A DNA stretch of 18,363 bases from Chloroflexota bacterium (GCA_023484185.1 JAMDBC010000063.1:1-18363); one strand, 5' to 3'; shown: positions 1-6,318, counted from the stretch's first letter. Numbers and translations are program-made. The notes: generated by a model from the sequence alone, not told the origin.

Positions 1-137
1 AATTTCGCTCCAACGTTTTTCTGACCGACGGCTGGATGGTCCCGGATCGCATCCTGTGGTATCCACTGAACTCGGATCAAATTCGTCCCGCCGGCACGCA
101 GAAAAAATTAGGCAAGAAGGAACTCCCTGAATATTAG
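1..137 (+). CDS. 3' end of an unrecognised gene
   Basis: The reading frame is open from the window edge to a TAG at 135-137 and gives about 44 residues. They contain the stretch DGWMVPDRILWYPLN and end in a Lys-rich segment, LGKKELPEY. I do not recognise the family: it does not resemble SufB, SufC or SufD, the usual partners of the sufS that follows. A 150-bp gap holding a palindromic repeat separates it from sufS, so co-transcription is uncertain. Translation is plausible because the residues are aromatic- and proline-rich like a protein C-terminus, but nothing else supports it. Confidence 0.5.
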   Translation, partial: FRSNVFLTDGWMVPDRILWYPLNSDQIRPAGTQKKLGKKELPEY

Positions 138-161
138 GCCGAACATGAAAAAACAATATTT

Positions 162-252
162 ACGTCTTTGCGAGGGGCTTTTTCCCCCGAAGCAATCCCC
201 CTCAACAATGTGGGGATTGCTTCGTCGGGCTTCGCCCTCCTCGCAAAGACGT
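162..252. repeat. Palindromic intergenic repeat, family A, copy 1
   Basis: This is a 91-bp imperfect palindrome. The outer 14-bp arms are perfect (ACGTCTTTGCGAGG at 162-175, complement at 239-252), and an inner pair GAAGCAATCCCC / GGGGATTGCTTC lies at 189-200 and 212-223. It shares the GCGAGG and GAAGCAATC blocks with the copies at 1520-1601 and 3744-3833, but its outer arms read GTCTTTGCGAGG where the others read GTCATTGCGAGG. It fills most of the space upstream of sufS and could fold as RNA and weaken read-through. Confidence 0.85.
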
Positions 253-287
253 AAGAGAGATTCTATTTCTTCTGGAATTGATTAACC

Positions 288-1514
288 ATGTCTTTAGACG
301 TTTCCCGTATCCGTCAGGATTTCCCGATTCTTGAACGCGAAGTCCGGCCCGGCGTCAAAATTGTTTATCTCGACTCCTCGGCCACTTCGCAAAAGCCGTT
401 GTCCGTTATCAAGGCGATGGACGATTTTTATCGCCGCTCGAATGCGAACATTCATCGCGGCGTGCATGCGCTGGCTGAAGAATCCACTGCGCTCTATGAA
501 CAGGCACGCGAAAAGATCGCGAAGTTTATCAACGCACCTTCTGCGCGGCAGGTTATTTACACGCGCAACACCACCGAGTCGATCAATCTTGTGGCGTACA
601 CGTGGGCGCGTGCCAATCTCAAATCCGGCGATCTCGTCATCCTGACCGAGATGGAACATCACAGCAACCTTGTACCCTGGCATATGCTGGCGGCGGAACG
701 CGGGATTCAACTCGAATTCATTCCGGTGACGGATGGTGGCCTGCTCGATCTCGAGACGTATAAAACGCTGCTTGCCCGGACCCCGAAACTGGTCTCGTTT
801 ACGCACATGTCCAATGTCCTCGGCACGATCAACTCAGCCGCGGAGATTATCAAGCTGGCGCACGAAGCAGGCGCGATCACCATCGTGGACGGCGCTCAAT
901 CTGTTCCGCATCTGAGCGTGGACATGCAAGCCCTCGACGCGGATTTCTACGCCTTCTCGGCTCACAAAATGTGCGGCCCGACTGGCATCGGTGCGTTGTA
1001 TGGAAAAACATCCTTGCTCGAATCCATGCCGCCATTCCTCGGCGGTGGCGACATGATCAAGGAAGTCAAACTGCGCTCGTTCCGCCCGAATTCGATTCCC
1101 GCCAAATTTGAAGCTGGGACTCCGGCCATTGCGGAGGCTGTCGGCTTCGGCGCGGCGGTGGATTATCTGACCGGCATTGGCATGAAAAATATTTCAGCGC
1201 ACGAGCATGAGATCATGGAATATGCGCTCGAACGTCTCGAAGAAATTCCCGGCCTGAAAATCTTTGGCCCCTCTGCGGACAGAAAAGGCGGCGTGGCGTC
1301 CTTTACTTTTGAAGGTGTCCACCCACACGATGTGGCGCAAATTTTGGATTGGGATGGAATCGCCATCCGCGCCGGACATCATTGTGCCCAACCTCTGCAT
1401 GAAAAGTTTGGCATTCCAGCCACATCCCGCGCCAGTTTCTATCTTTATTCTACAAAGGATGAAGTGGATAAACTGGTGGCTGGAATTTACAAAGTCAAGA
1501 GAGTGTTTGGATAA
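288..1514 (+). CDS. sufS: SufS-type (group II) cysteine desulfurase
   Basis: This PLP enzyme takes sulfur from L-cysteine, leaving alanine, and passes it as a persulfide to the Fe-S scaffold in the cytoplasm. The 408 residues are full length for SufS/CsdA. Visible motifs are the N-terminal RQDFPIL, the EMEHHSN segment near 122-127, VDGAQ at 200-204 with the Asp that contacts the PLP ring nitrogen, the PLP lysine K227 in FSAHK, and the persulfide cysteine C366 in RAGHHCAQP. The start at 288 gives the usual SufS N-terminus, but no strong ribosome site precedes it. SufU lies 98 bp downstream and a Rieske ferredoxin after that, the usual SufS-SufU pairing of bacteria lacking IscU. SufB, SufC and SufD are not in the window. 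Assignment is secure; the group II call rests on length and the RAGHHCAQP context. Confidence 0.96.
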   Translation: MSLDVSRIRQDFPILEREVRPGVKIVYLDSSATSQKPLSVIKAMDDFYRRSNANIHRGVHALAEESTALYEQAREKIAKFINAPSARQVIYTRNTTESINLVAYTWARANLKSGDLVILTEMEHHSNLVPWHMLAAERGIQLEFIPVTDGGLLDLETYKTLLARTPKLVSFTHMSNVLGTINSAAEIIKLAHEAGAITIVDGAQSVPHLSVDMQALDADFYAFSAHKMCGPTGIGALYGKTSLLESMPPFLGGGDMIKEVKLRSFRPNSIPAKFEAGTPAIAEAVGFGAAVDYLTGIGMKNISAHEHEIMEYALERLEEIPGLKIFGPSADRKGGVASFTFEGVHPHDVAQILDWDGIAIRAGHHCAQPLHEKFGIPATSRASFYLYSTKDEVDKLVAGIYKVKRVFG

Positions 1515-1519
1515 TTCTA

Positions 1520-1601
1520 TGTCATTGCGAGGGCGTTCTCCCCGAAGCAATCCCCAGTTATGCGAGGGGATTGCTTCGCCACAGAACGGCTCGCAATGAC
1601 A
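1520..1601. repeat. Palindromic intergenic repeat, family A, copy 2
   Basis: The 82-bp palindrome has outer arms TGTCATTGCGA and TCGCAATGACA and inner GAAGCAATCCCC / GGGGATTGCTTC. It occupies nearly the whole gap between sufS and sufU. It supplies a spurious in-frame start for sufU at 1571, whose product would begin with 14 repeat-encoded residues; the real start is 1613. It may form a stable hairpin between the two cistrons. Confidence 0.88.
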
Positions 1602-1612
1602 TTTGGAGCTTT

Positions 1613-2008
1613 ATGGACGATCTCTATCGCGAAGTCATCATCGAGCATTACAAAAACCCATCTTATCGCGGCCATCTCGACCCGCACGATATTTCCTTTG
1701 CAGACAATAATCCGCTGTGCGGCGACCACATCCAAATTGATCTGCGCGTGGATGAAAGCGGCAAGGTCACCGAGGCGCGCTTCGACGGGCACGGCTGCGC
1801 CATCTCGCAGGCCTCTGCCGATTTGTTGATCGAGTCGGTGATTGGCAAGTCTGTGGAAGATATCAAAAAGATGAACAAGCAGGATATTCTCGACTTGCTT
1901 GGTATCGAATTGGGTCCTGTTCGCTTGAAATGTGCTTTGCTTTCGCTGAAGGTTTTGAAGGCTGGTGTCTACGGCTTGGGCGAAGCCAGCGATTCGTTGG
2001 TGGAATAG
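1613..2008 (+). CDS. sufU: SufU-like Fe-S assembly scaffold / sulfur acceptor
   Basis: The product accepts persulfide sulfur from SufS, with zinc or a nascent cluster held by three cysteines. I start it at ATG 1613, preceded by GGAG at 1605-1608 and giving the typical MDDLYREVIIEHYKNP N-terminus. The 131 residues show C36 and D38 in NPLCGD, C62 in GHGCAIS and C107 in RLKCALL. C62 and C107 are 45 residues apart, as in IscU; Firmicutes SufU has an extra 18-21 residues there. The HscA-binding LPPVK of IscU is replaced by LGPVR, and no HscA/HscB genes are nearby. The pairing with SufS and the RLKCA context favour SufU. The gap to the Rieske gene is 42 bp and holds a hairpin. Confidence 0.92.
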   Translation: MDDLYREVIIEHYKNPSYRGHLDPHDISFADNNPLCGDHIQIDLRVDESGKVTEARFDGHGCAISQASADLLIESVIGKSVEDIKKMNKQDILDLLGIELGPVRLKCALLSLKVLKAGVYGLGEASDSLVE

Positions 2009-2010
2009 AT

Positions 2011-2045
2011 TTCCCTCTCCCTTTGGGAGAGGCAGAGTGAGGGAA
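2011..2045. repeat. REP-like hairpin between sufU and the Rieske gene
   Basis: A perfect 8-bp stem CCTCTCCC / GGGAGAGG (2014-2021 and 2025-2032) with a TTT loop is enclosed by TTCCCTC (2011-2017) and GAGGGAA (2039-2045), which can pair as an alternative. The right part carries the purine-rich ribosome site of the next gene, so the fold could affect its translation. Similar CCTCTCCCTTTGGGAGAGG palindromes are common dispersed elements in bacterial genomes. Confidence 0.6.
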
Positions 2046-2050
2046 GACGA

Positions 2051-2398
2051 ATGTTTAATTACACTCAAATCGAAGAATCAAAGATCGAATATGTTGAGAT
2101 TGCGCCGGTGAGCGAATTGCCAAATGGCGAGCGGCTTTTTGTCGAAGTATCTGACAAGCCGATCGTCATCTTCAACATTGCCGGACAACTCTTTGCCATC
2201 GGCGATGTCTGCACGCACGATAACGGTCCGCTCGGTGATGGGATGCTGGAAGGTTTTAATATCGTTTGCCCGCGCCATGGCGCCGAGTTTGATGTCCGCA
2301 CCGGGAAGGTCTTGGAATTGCCCGCTGTTGTGGATATTCCGGCATATTCGGTACAAGTCCGGGATGGGAATATTTTTCTTGGTGTGCCGAAAGAATAA
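2051..2398 (+). CDS. Rieske-type [2Fe-2S] ferredoxin
   Basis: This 115-residue soluble Rieske domain carries electrons through a [2Fe-2S] cluster held by two Cys and two His. The ligands are C54 and H56 in CTHDNGPLGDG and C73 and H76 in CPRHGAEFDVRTG, the pattern of dioxygenase ferredoxins and NirD-like proteins. There is no signal peptide or membrane anchor, so it is cytoplasmic. GAGGG lies just upstream of ATG 2051, inside the preceding hairpin. It is the last gene of the sufS-sufU block. Rieske ferredoxins commonly end SUF loci in Chloroflexota and Actinobacteria, where they may supply electrons for cluster assembly; that role is inferred. No oxygenase or nitrite reductase gene is adjacent. 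Confidence 0.93.
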   Translation: MFNYTQIEESKIEYVEIAPVSELPNGERLFVEVSDKPIVIFNIAGQLFAIGDVCTHDNGPLGDGMLEGFNIVCPRHGAEFDVRTGKVLELPAVVDIPAYSVQVRDGNIFLGVPKE

Positions 2399-2414
2399 TC
2401 TTCAGTCTGCCCAA

Positions 2415-2552
2415 AAACAAAAAGGGGTTGTCTAAAAAGGGTACAAAAATTAGTGGCGACCACCATGTTTGGTAATCGTCACTTTCGTTTCGCCCTAAAT
2501 GCGGGGGGCTTGATAAGCCAGTGATGGCTTTTTAGACAGCCCCTTTTTGTTT
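2415..2552. mobile_element. MITE-like inverted repeat / bidirectional terminator
   Basis: Two 25-bp arms (2415-2439 and 2528-2552) match at 24 positions; each contains GGGG(T/C)TGTCTAAAAAG. They flank an 88-bp centre with no coding potential. Transposon-type ends, small size and lack of a transposase suggest a non-autonomous element or the remains of an insertion sequence. No clear target-site duplication is visible because both flanks are A/T-rich. It lies between convergent genes, and each strand reads a long stem followed by T-rich sequence, so it could also terminate transcription from both sides. The right arm overlaps the stop codon of the DinB-like gene by two bases. Confidence 0.65.
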
Positions 2553-3060
2553 ACCAATCTCCGGCATAGCCGATTGCGAATGGCATGGTGATATTTTCGA
2601 TCCGCGCCCGCCGCAATTCAACCAGCTGGCGGATGTGCAGGTTGTCATGCGCGATCCACGACGCGAACATTTCTCCGGCAGAGATCGTGCCAAATTCTGA
2701 CGTGTACGTTTTGTCCCAGTCTGTGCTAGTCAGATCATGCAGCCATCCCAGTGAATTTTCACGCTCGTTGAAAAATTTCTCACGCATTTCATGGAAGTTT
2801 TGCTGGTTGTATTTTCTTTCCGTAATCCAGGCCTGTGGATTGATTTGGTGCCATTCTTCATTCTGACGGTGGAGAATAAAATCAAGGTGTTCGCGGAAAT
2901 CTTCGCGCTCTTCATCGTAAAGATGACAGATTACTTCGAGCATGGACCAAGTCTCCGGCGTCGGTTTAAATTGCGCTTCCTCCTGGCCGATTCCGGACAA
3001 TAAGGCGCGGATCATCTCGGTGCTGCTCGTTAATTCTTCATAAAGCAGATTGGATTCCAT
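2551..3060 (-). CDS. DinB-like (DinB_2 superfamily) protein
   Basis: The product is a putative metal-binding four-helix-bundle protein. DinB/YfiT-type proteins bind a divalent metal through three histidines; some are thiol-dependent transferases, many are uncharacterised. I place the start at 3060 because GGAGG lies four bases upstream; an upstream ATG at 3078 overlaps the PIG-L stop and lacks such a site. The 169 residues show the expected triad H46 (EVICHLYDEE), H138 and H142 (IAHDNLH), and the typical FKPTPETWSMLE segment near 31-42. Only 10 bp separate it from the PIG-L gene, so the two are probably co-transcribed. The substrate cannot be read from the sequence. Confidence 0.85.
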   Translation of the reverse strand: MESNLLYEELTSSTEMIRALLSGIGQEEAQFKPTPETWSMLEVICHLYDEEREDFREHLDFILHRQNEEWHQINPQAWITERKYNQQNFHEMREKFFNERENSLGWLHDLTSTDWDKTYTSEFGTISAGEMFASWIAHDNLHIRQLVELRRARIENITMPFAIGYAGDW

Positions 3061-3070
3061 CTCGCCTCCA

Positions 3071-3733
3071 TTAACCATGATCCATTCCCCATCTTTGTTC
3101 GCAAATCTCGAATTTCCCGACGATACGCAAAATGTCGAATCCTTCCGCAAACGGGCATTCTGCCAGCGCGCCGTGCCGTACCATGATCGAGCGGGTCAGT
3201 TCGTTATTAAAATAATATTTGTCGCGATAAGTCTCGTATTGGGACAATGCTTCGATCTTGGCGTTGACATCTTCTTCTGTGACTTCGACCAGAAAGTGCG
3301 GAAAAAATCCGTGCGATGAGCGCACCACGTCAAAGCCCAGAAGGGTGATGCCGCGAAATGCGCGCAAAGCCTCTTCGGTCATTGTGTTGTGGTCCTGATG
3401 CACATCCTGCTTTGAGTGCACGAAAATAATGTCGGGCTGAAAATCGCTGCGAAGGTTCAGAAAATATTCGAGAATTTCCTGCCTTGAATCATGGAAGATA
3501 CGCGTTGTGAACGGACCAAGAATTACTTTTTCCTTTGGCACTCCCAATTTCTCCATCGCCTTGTAGTGTTCGTCCACCACATTCTTGAGCAGCGGATTTT
3601 TCTGGTTGTCCGAGAGTGTGACACACAACAAGTCGCTCATGCCCTTGATGTGATGGATGAGCGCGCCGCATCCCAACTCAATATCGTCAGGATGTGCGCC
3701 GAAAAAAAGCACGCGTTTGCCGTAGAAGATCAT
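3071..3733 (-). CDS. PIG-L / LmbE family deacetylase
   Basis: The family removes N-acetyl groups from GlcNAc-type sugar conjugates with a zinc-dependent active site; MshB, BshB and GlcNAc-PI deacetylase are members. The 220 residues show the signature AHPDDIELGCG (H14, D16, D17) and a second zinc site at VHQDH (H112, H115). The N-terminal strand KRVLFFGAHPDD is typical and there is no signal peptide. The start at 3733 has no obvious ribosome site but is the only ATG before the motif. A palindromic repeat separates it from the methyltransferase upstream, and a DinB-like gene follows after 10 bp. A PIG-L deacetylase next to a DinB-like protein recalls bacillithiol or mycothiol pathways, but no glycosyltransferase or ligase is present, so the substrate is left open. 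Confidence 0.93.
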   Translation of the reverse strand: MIFYGKRVLFFGAHPDDIELGCGALIHHIKGMSDLLCVTLSDNQKNPLLKNVVDEHYKAMEKLGVPKEKVILGPFTTRIFHDSRQEILEYFLNLRSDFQPDIIFVHSKQDVHQDHNTMTEEALRAFRGITLLGFDVVRSSHGFFPHFLVEVTEEDVNAKIEALSQYETYRDKYYFNNELTRSIMVRHGALAECPFAEGFDILRIVGKFEICEQRWGMDHG

Positions 3734-3743
3734 AATGAAATGG

Positions 3744-3833
3744 TGTCATTGCGAGGAGGGTGTTTTTCCCGACGAAGCAATCTCCTTTACCATGATGGGA
3801 TTGCTTCGGGCAATGAACGCCCTCGCAATGACA
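3744..3833. repeat. Palindromic intergenic repeat, family A, copy 3
   Basis: The 90-bp palindrome has perfect outer arms TGTCATTGCGAGG (3744-3756) and CCTCGCAATGACA (3821-3833), with inner CGAAGCAATC / GATTGCTTCG-like blocks. It fills the gap between the methyltransferase and the PIG-L gene, ending 8 bp before the methyltransferase stop. The outer arms match copy 2, while the centres of the copies differ. Confidence 0.88.
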
Positions 3834-3841
3834 CAACCTTT

Positions 3842-4666
3842 TTATTTCGTTGCCAAAATTCCGCCAACGACCTTGGTCATGACCAGTTTTCCGTCTCGGT
3901 CAAACCAGCGCTTGGCGACAGTTTCGATCTTGCCGATCACGGCTTCGTATTCATTCTTGCCGTTGAACATCGAAGCCCATAATTTACGGTCTTCGCTCAG
4001 GGACGCGCGCACATAATCGATGAACGGCGCGACTTCGGGGAAGGTCAGATGATTTTCGAATTTGTGCAATTCGGTTTTGGCGAAAATTTTGCTGATGGTA
4101 TTGAAGATTTCGCCTTTGAAGCGGCTTGACCCCGGCATGGGCGGGATGCTCTGGTGGGTGGCTTCTTTGATGATGTCATAGAACATCTGCTTGTTTTCGG
4201 GCAGCGGGCCGGAGACGAAGAGCCGTCCGCCGGCTTTCCCCGATGCGGGGTCGGGACTACGCAGCACACGGTGAGCCTCACCAAATGTAAAGTCCAGGTT
4301 TGAAGCGTAGTAGATCGCGAAGGCGCTCGTGCAGAGATCGAACATATTGTCCGAAAAGTTGAACGGCCTGTTGAAGTCCAAAAATTGAAAGTCAATGTTC
4401 GTGCCGAGTTCCTTATTTTTCTCGCGCGCCTTGTCGAGCAATTCTTCAGAAAAGTCGCCGCCCGTGATTTTCGCGCCACCTTTAGTATAATCGTTGAACA
4501 GGAAGCTGAGTTTGCCCGCGCCGCAACCGATGTCGAGGATGTACATGCCGGGCTGAGGTTTGAGCAGATCGTTCGTCCATTGATCGATATTCGCCGAGCC
4601 GTATTTTCCGTGAATGTCGATGCGCGTCAGCAGGTCTTTGCTGGTTTCCTGATAGTTGATTTCCAT
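3842..4666 (-). CDS. Class I SAM-dependent methyltransferase
   Basis: A cytoplasmic methyltransferase of Methyltransf_11/25 type with unknown substrate. The 274 residues show motif I ILDIGCGAGKLS (43-54) for SAM binding, the acidic residue after strand 2 in ITGGDFSE (D71), and FLDFNRPFNFSDNMFD near 95-110. The helix leading to strand 5 ends in AHRVLR (131-136), normally followed by PGG. Here nine residues, SPDPASGKA (137-145), lie between VLR and GGRLFVSGP. They are encoded by a GC-rich palindrome and look like an in-frame insertion; the frame is intact, so the protein may still fold. The C-terminal 100 residues include KRWFDRDGKLVMTKVVGGI, seen in substrate-binding extensions of such enzymes. 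CTCTCC just upstream on + corresponds to a GGAGAG ribosome site for ATG 4666. Confidence 0.92.
   Translation of the reverse strand: MEINYQETSKDLLTRIDIHGKYGSANIDQWTNDLLKPQPGMYILDIGCGAGKLSFLFNDYTKGGAKITGGDFSEELLDKAREKNKELGTNIDFQFLDFNRPFNFSDNMFDLCTSAFAIYYASNLDFTFGEAHRVLRSPDPASGKAGGRLFVSGPLPENKQMFYDIIKEATHQSIPPMPGSSRFKGEIFNTISKIFAKTELHKFENHLTFPEVAPFIDYVRASLSEDRKLWASMFNGKNEYEAVIGKIETVAKRWFDRDGKLVMTKVVGGILATK
4232..4258 (-). repeat. In-frame palindromic insertion inside the methyltransferase
   Basis: On the coding strand this segment encodes SPDPASGKA and contains CCCCGCATCGGGG, a 5-bp GC stem (4238-4242 with 4246-4250) with a three-base loop, preceded by TCCCGAC. It interrupts the conserved VLRPGG turn of the methyltransferase fold without breaking the frame. 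Insertion is inferred from the family consensus; no second copy is in the window. Confidence 0.5.
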
Positions 4667-4682
4667 GCTCTCTCCTTAATTG

Positions 4683-4744
4683 TTGCAATAAAAAATCCTT
4701 TGTGATTATACCAAATACAGACTAAAATTCAACAACTGAATTTT
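4683..4744 (+). promoter_or_regulatory. hisS leader: weak promoter candidate and AT-rich hairpin
   Basis: TTGCAA (4683-4688) and TATACC (4707-4712), 18 bp apart, form a modest sigma-70-type promoter in the divergent gap between the methyltransferase and hisS. Downstream, AAAATTCA (4724-4731) and TGAATTTT (4737-4744) make a perfect 8-bp stem with a five-base loop. It ends 30 bp before the hisS ATG. No T-box features are visible. Confidence 0.3.
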
Positions 4745-4774
4745 GAGTGAGGTCTGAAAGAACATGGAGCAAAA

Positions 4775-6052
4775 ATGCCATCGAAAATCCAATCCGTAAA
4801 AGGCACGCGCGAGTTCTATCCTCAAGAGATGGCACTGCGTAATTTTATTTATGAAAAAGTGCGTGCCGCATCGCAGTCTTTTGGCTATCAGGAATGGGAC
4901 GCGCCTTTCATCGAAACGATCGATCTTTACGCCGCGAAAAGCGGGGAGGAACTTGTCAAAAAGCAGTCCTTCGTTTTTGAAGATCGCGGCGGAGATCTAG
5001 TCACGCTGCGTCCCGAACTCACGCCGTCGCTGGCGCGCATGATTGCGGCCAAACAAAATGAATTAATTTTTCCGGTGCGCTGGTGGTCGTTCGGTCCGTT
5101 CTGGCGTTATGAGCAGCCGCAAAAAGGTCGCACGCGCGAATTCTTTCAATGGAACATCGACATGCTCGGAGTCAGCTCGCCGGAAGCGGACGCGGAATTA
5201 ATTGCGGTCGGCGCGGCGTTTTTGCGTTCGGTCGGGCTGGACCCGCAGCGGGCTGCCATTTTCGTGAATAATCGGCGTCTGATGGATTCCCAGTTCGACG
5301 CCCTCGGCATTCCTCTGGAAAAACGTCTCGACGTTTCGAACATGGTCGACCGCCGCTCGAAGATGGATTCCACCAAATGGGACGCGTACGTTCTCGATGG
5401 CGGACTCTCACCACAGCAACTGGACGGCTTGAAAAATTTACTTGGCAATTATGATTTGTGGAAACAAAGCGAAGAACTCGTCCGTTTGTTCGCCGCACTG
5501 GAAGCCTTGGGCGCGAAAGATTATGTCAAGTTCGATCCGAACATTATGCGCGGGCTTCTATATTACACTGGCACGGTGTTCGAAGCGTTTGACACAACGG
5601 GTTCTTTGAAGCGCGCCATTTTCGGCGGCGGACGTTACGATAATCTTCTAGCCGATGTTGGCGGACAGCCGCTTTCGGGTGTCGGTTTTGCGATGGGTGA
5701 TGTTGTGATCGGGATCATCCTTCAGGAAGCTGGGCTTTTGCCGGAGTTCAAGCCGAGTCCGGCGTCGGTTCTGGTCACCGTGTTCGACGAATCCTTGTGG
5801 ATGAAATCGTATGCCCTCGCCAGTGATTTGCGCAAGGCTGGCCTGAACACGATGGTTTATCCGGAGCTTGTCAAACTGCAAAAGCAGTTCAAGTTTGCAG
5901 ATAAGATGAAGATGCACGTTGCCCTTGTCGTTGGGTCGGATGAGGTGGAAAAAGGTCAAGTGGTGGTGAAAGATCTATCAAACGGCAGTCAGCAGACCGT
6001 CCAGAAAGAGGTGTTGTTGGAAGTTATCCAAAAAATCCTTGCGAGCCTTTAG
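4775..6052 (+). CDS. hisS: Histidyl-tRNA synthetase
   Basis: This class II aminoacyl-tRNA synthetase activates histidine with ATP and charges tRNA-His. The 425 residues start at ATG 4775, five bases after GGAG (4766-4769), and begin IQSVKGTREFYP, the usual HisRS N-terminus. The catalytic core shows TLRPELTPSLAR (77-88), motif 2 with FWRYEQPQKGRTREFFQWN (109-127), the histidine signature RGLLYYTGTVFE (259-270), and motif 3 GGGRYDNLL (284-292). In the signature, the usual Asp of RGLDYY is Leu (L262). The C-terminal 100 residues form the anticodon-binding domain (SVLVTVFDES onward). The tRNA-His gene starts 31 bp after the stop, an apt pairing because this enzyme reads the G-1 and GUG features of that tRNA. 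Confidence 0.96.
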   Translation: MPSKIQSVKGTREFYPQEMALRNFIYEKVRAASQSFGYQEWDAPFIETIDLYAAKSGEELVKKQSFVFEDRGGDLVTLRPELTPSLARMIAAKQNELIFPVRWWSFGPFWRYEQPQKGRTREFFQWNIDMLGVSSPEADAELIAVGAAFLRSVGLDPQRAAIFVNNRRLMDSQFDALGIPLEKRLDVSNMVDRRSKMDSTKWDAYVLDGGLSPQQLDGLKNLLGNYDLWKQSEELVRLFAALEALGAKDYVKFDPNIMRGLLYYTGTVFEAFDTTGSLKRAIFGGGRYDNLLADVGGQPLSGVGFAMGDVVIGIILQEAGLLPEFKPSPASVLVTVFDESLWMKSYALASDLRKAGLNTMVYPELVKLQKQFKFADKMKMHVALVVGSDEVEKGQVVVKDLSNGSQQTVQKEVLLEVIQKILASL

Positions 6053-6067
6053 TCAAGATGATATAAT
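6039..6067 (+). promoter_or_regulatory. Promoter for tRNA-His inside the end of hisS
   Basis: TTGCGA (6039-6044) and a perfect TATAAT (6062-6067) lie 17 bp apart, the ideal sigma-70 spacing. The -35 box is within the last codons of hisS. Transcription would begin near 6074, ten bases before the tRNA, so the tRNA can be made independently of hisS. Confidence 0.65.
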
Positions 6068-6083
6068 CTTGCCCTCGTAATAT

Positions 6084-6156
6084 GGTGCCTGTAGCTCAAT
6101 GGCAGAGCGCCACACTGTGGATGTGGATGTTGTGGGTTCGAAACCCATCAGGCACC
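6084..6156 (+). tRNA. tRNA-His (anticodon GTG)
   Basis: A full cloverleaf can be drawn. The acceptor stem is GTGCCTG (6085-6091) with CAGGCAC (6149-6155); the D stem GCTC / GAGC; the anticodon stem CCACA / TGTGG around loop CTGTGGA, with GTG at 6117-6119; and the T arm GTGGG-TTCGAAA-CCCAT. G at 6084 pairs with C at 6156, the extra G-1:C73 pair that marks tRNA-His. The 3' CCA is not encoded (CAG follows C73) and must be added by CCA-transferase. Confidence 0.95.
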
Positions 6157-6158
6157 CA

Positions 6159-6190
6159 GAGCGCCCTCTCAAGAGGGCGCTCACGTTTCT
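6159..6190 (+). terminator. Intrinsic terminator after tRNA-His
   Basis: GAGCGCCCTCT (6159-6169) and AGAGGGCGCTC (6172-6182) form a GC-rich 11-bp inverted repeat with an effective TCAA loop, followed by the moderately T-rich ACGTTTCTTGT. It begins two bases after the tRNA. From here to the Flp pilin start (6183-6372) I see only the pilin promoter and leader. Confidence 0.8.
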
Positions 6191-6290
6191 TGTATTCGAG
6201 CAGGATTTCGCTTCCATAAATTACGTGAACTGTGAGTTTTCCTTGTACATTGCAGAATCGTTAAACTAACATAAGTGTCAGGAATTTATC

Positions 6291-6318
6291 TTGTTATTTT
6301 ATTTGAAGCGGATATAAT
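6291..6318 (+). promoter_or_regulatory. Strong sigma-70-type promoter for the Flp pilin
   Basis: TTGTTA (6291-6296) and a perfect TATAAT (6313-6318) are 16 bp apart in A/T-rich DNA. Transcription would start near 6325, leaving a leader of about 48 bases. The leader contains a near-palindrome with core TGGAAG-G-CTTCCA before the ribosome site AAAGGAG at 6357-6363. Confidence 0.75.

Noticed and set aside
1571..1612. Upstream in-frame start for sufU
   Set aside because: The 14 extra residues are encoded by repeat copy 2; GGAG before 1613 and the family N-terminus favour the later start.
1517..2068. Long minus-strand open frame opposite sufU
   Set aside because: It is antisense to a well-supported sufU, includes parts of the palindromic repeats, and its residues match no family I know.
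162..3833. CRISPR-like repetition of the family A palindromes
   Set aside because: There are only three dispersed, imperfect copies separated by genes, with no regular spacers and no cas genes.
4667..4774. T-box riboswitch in front of hisS
   Set aside because: The leader is short and lacks a T-box motif or a specifier stem; only an AT-rich hairpin is visible.
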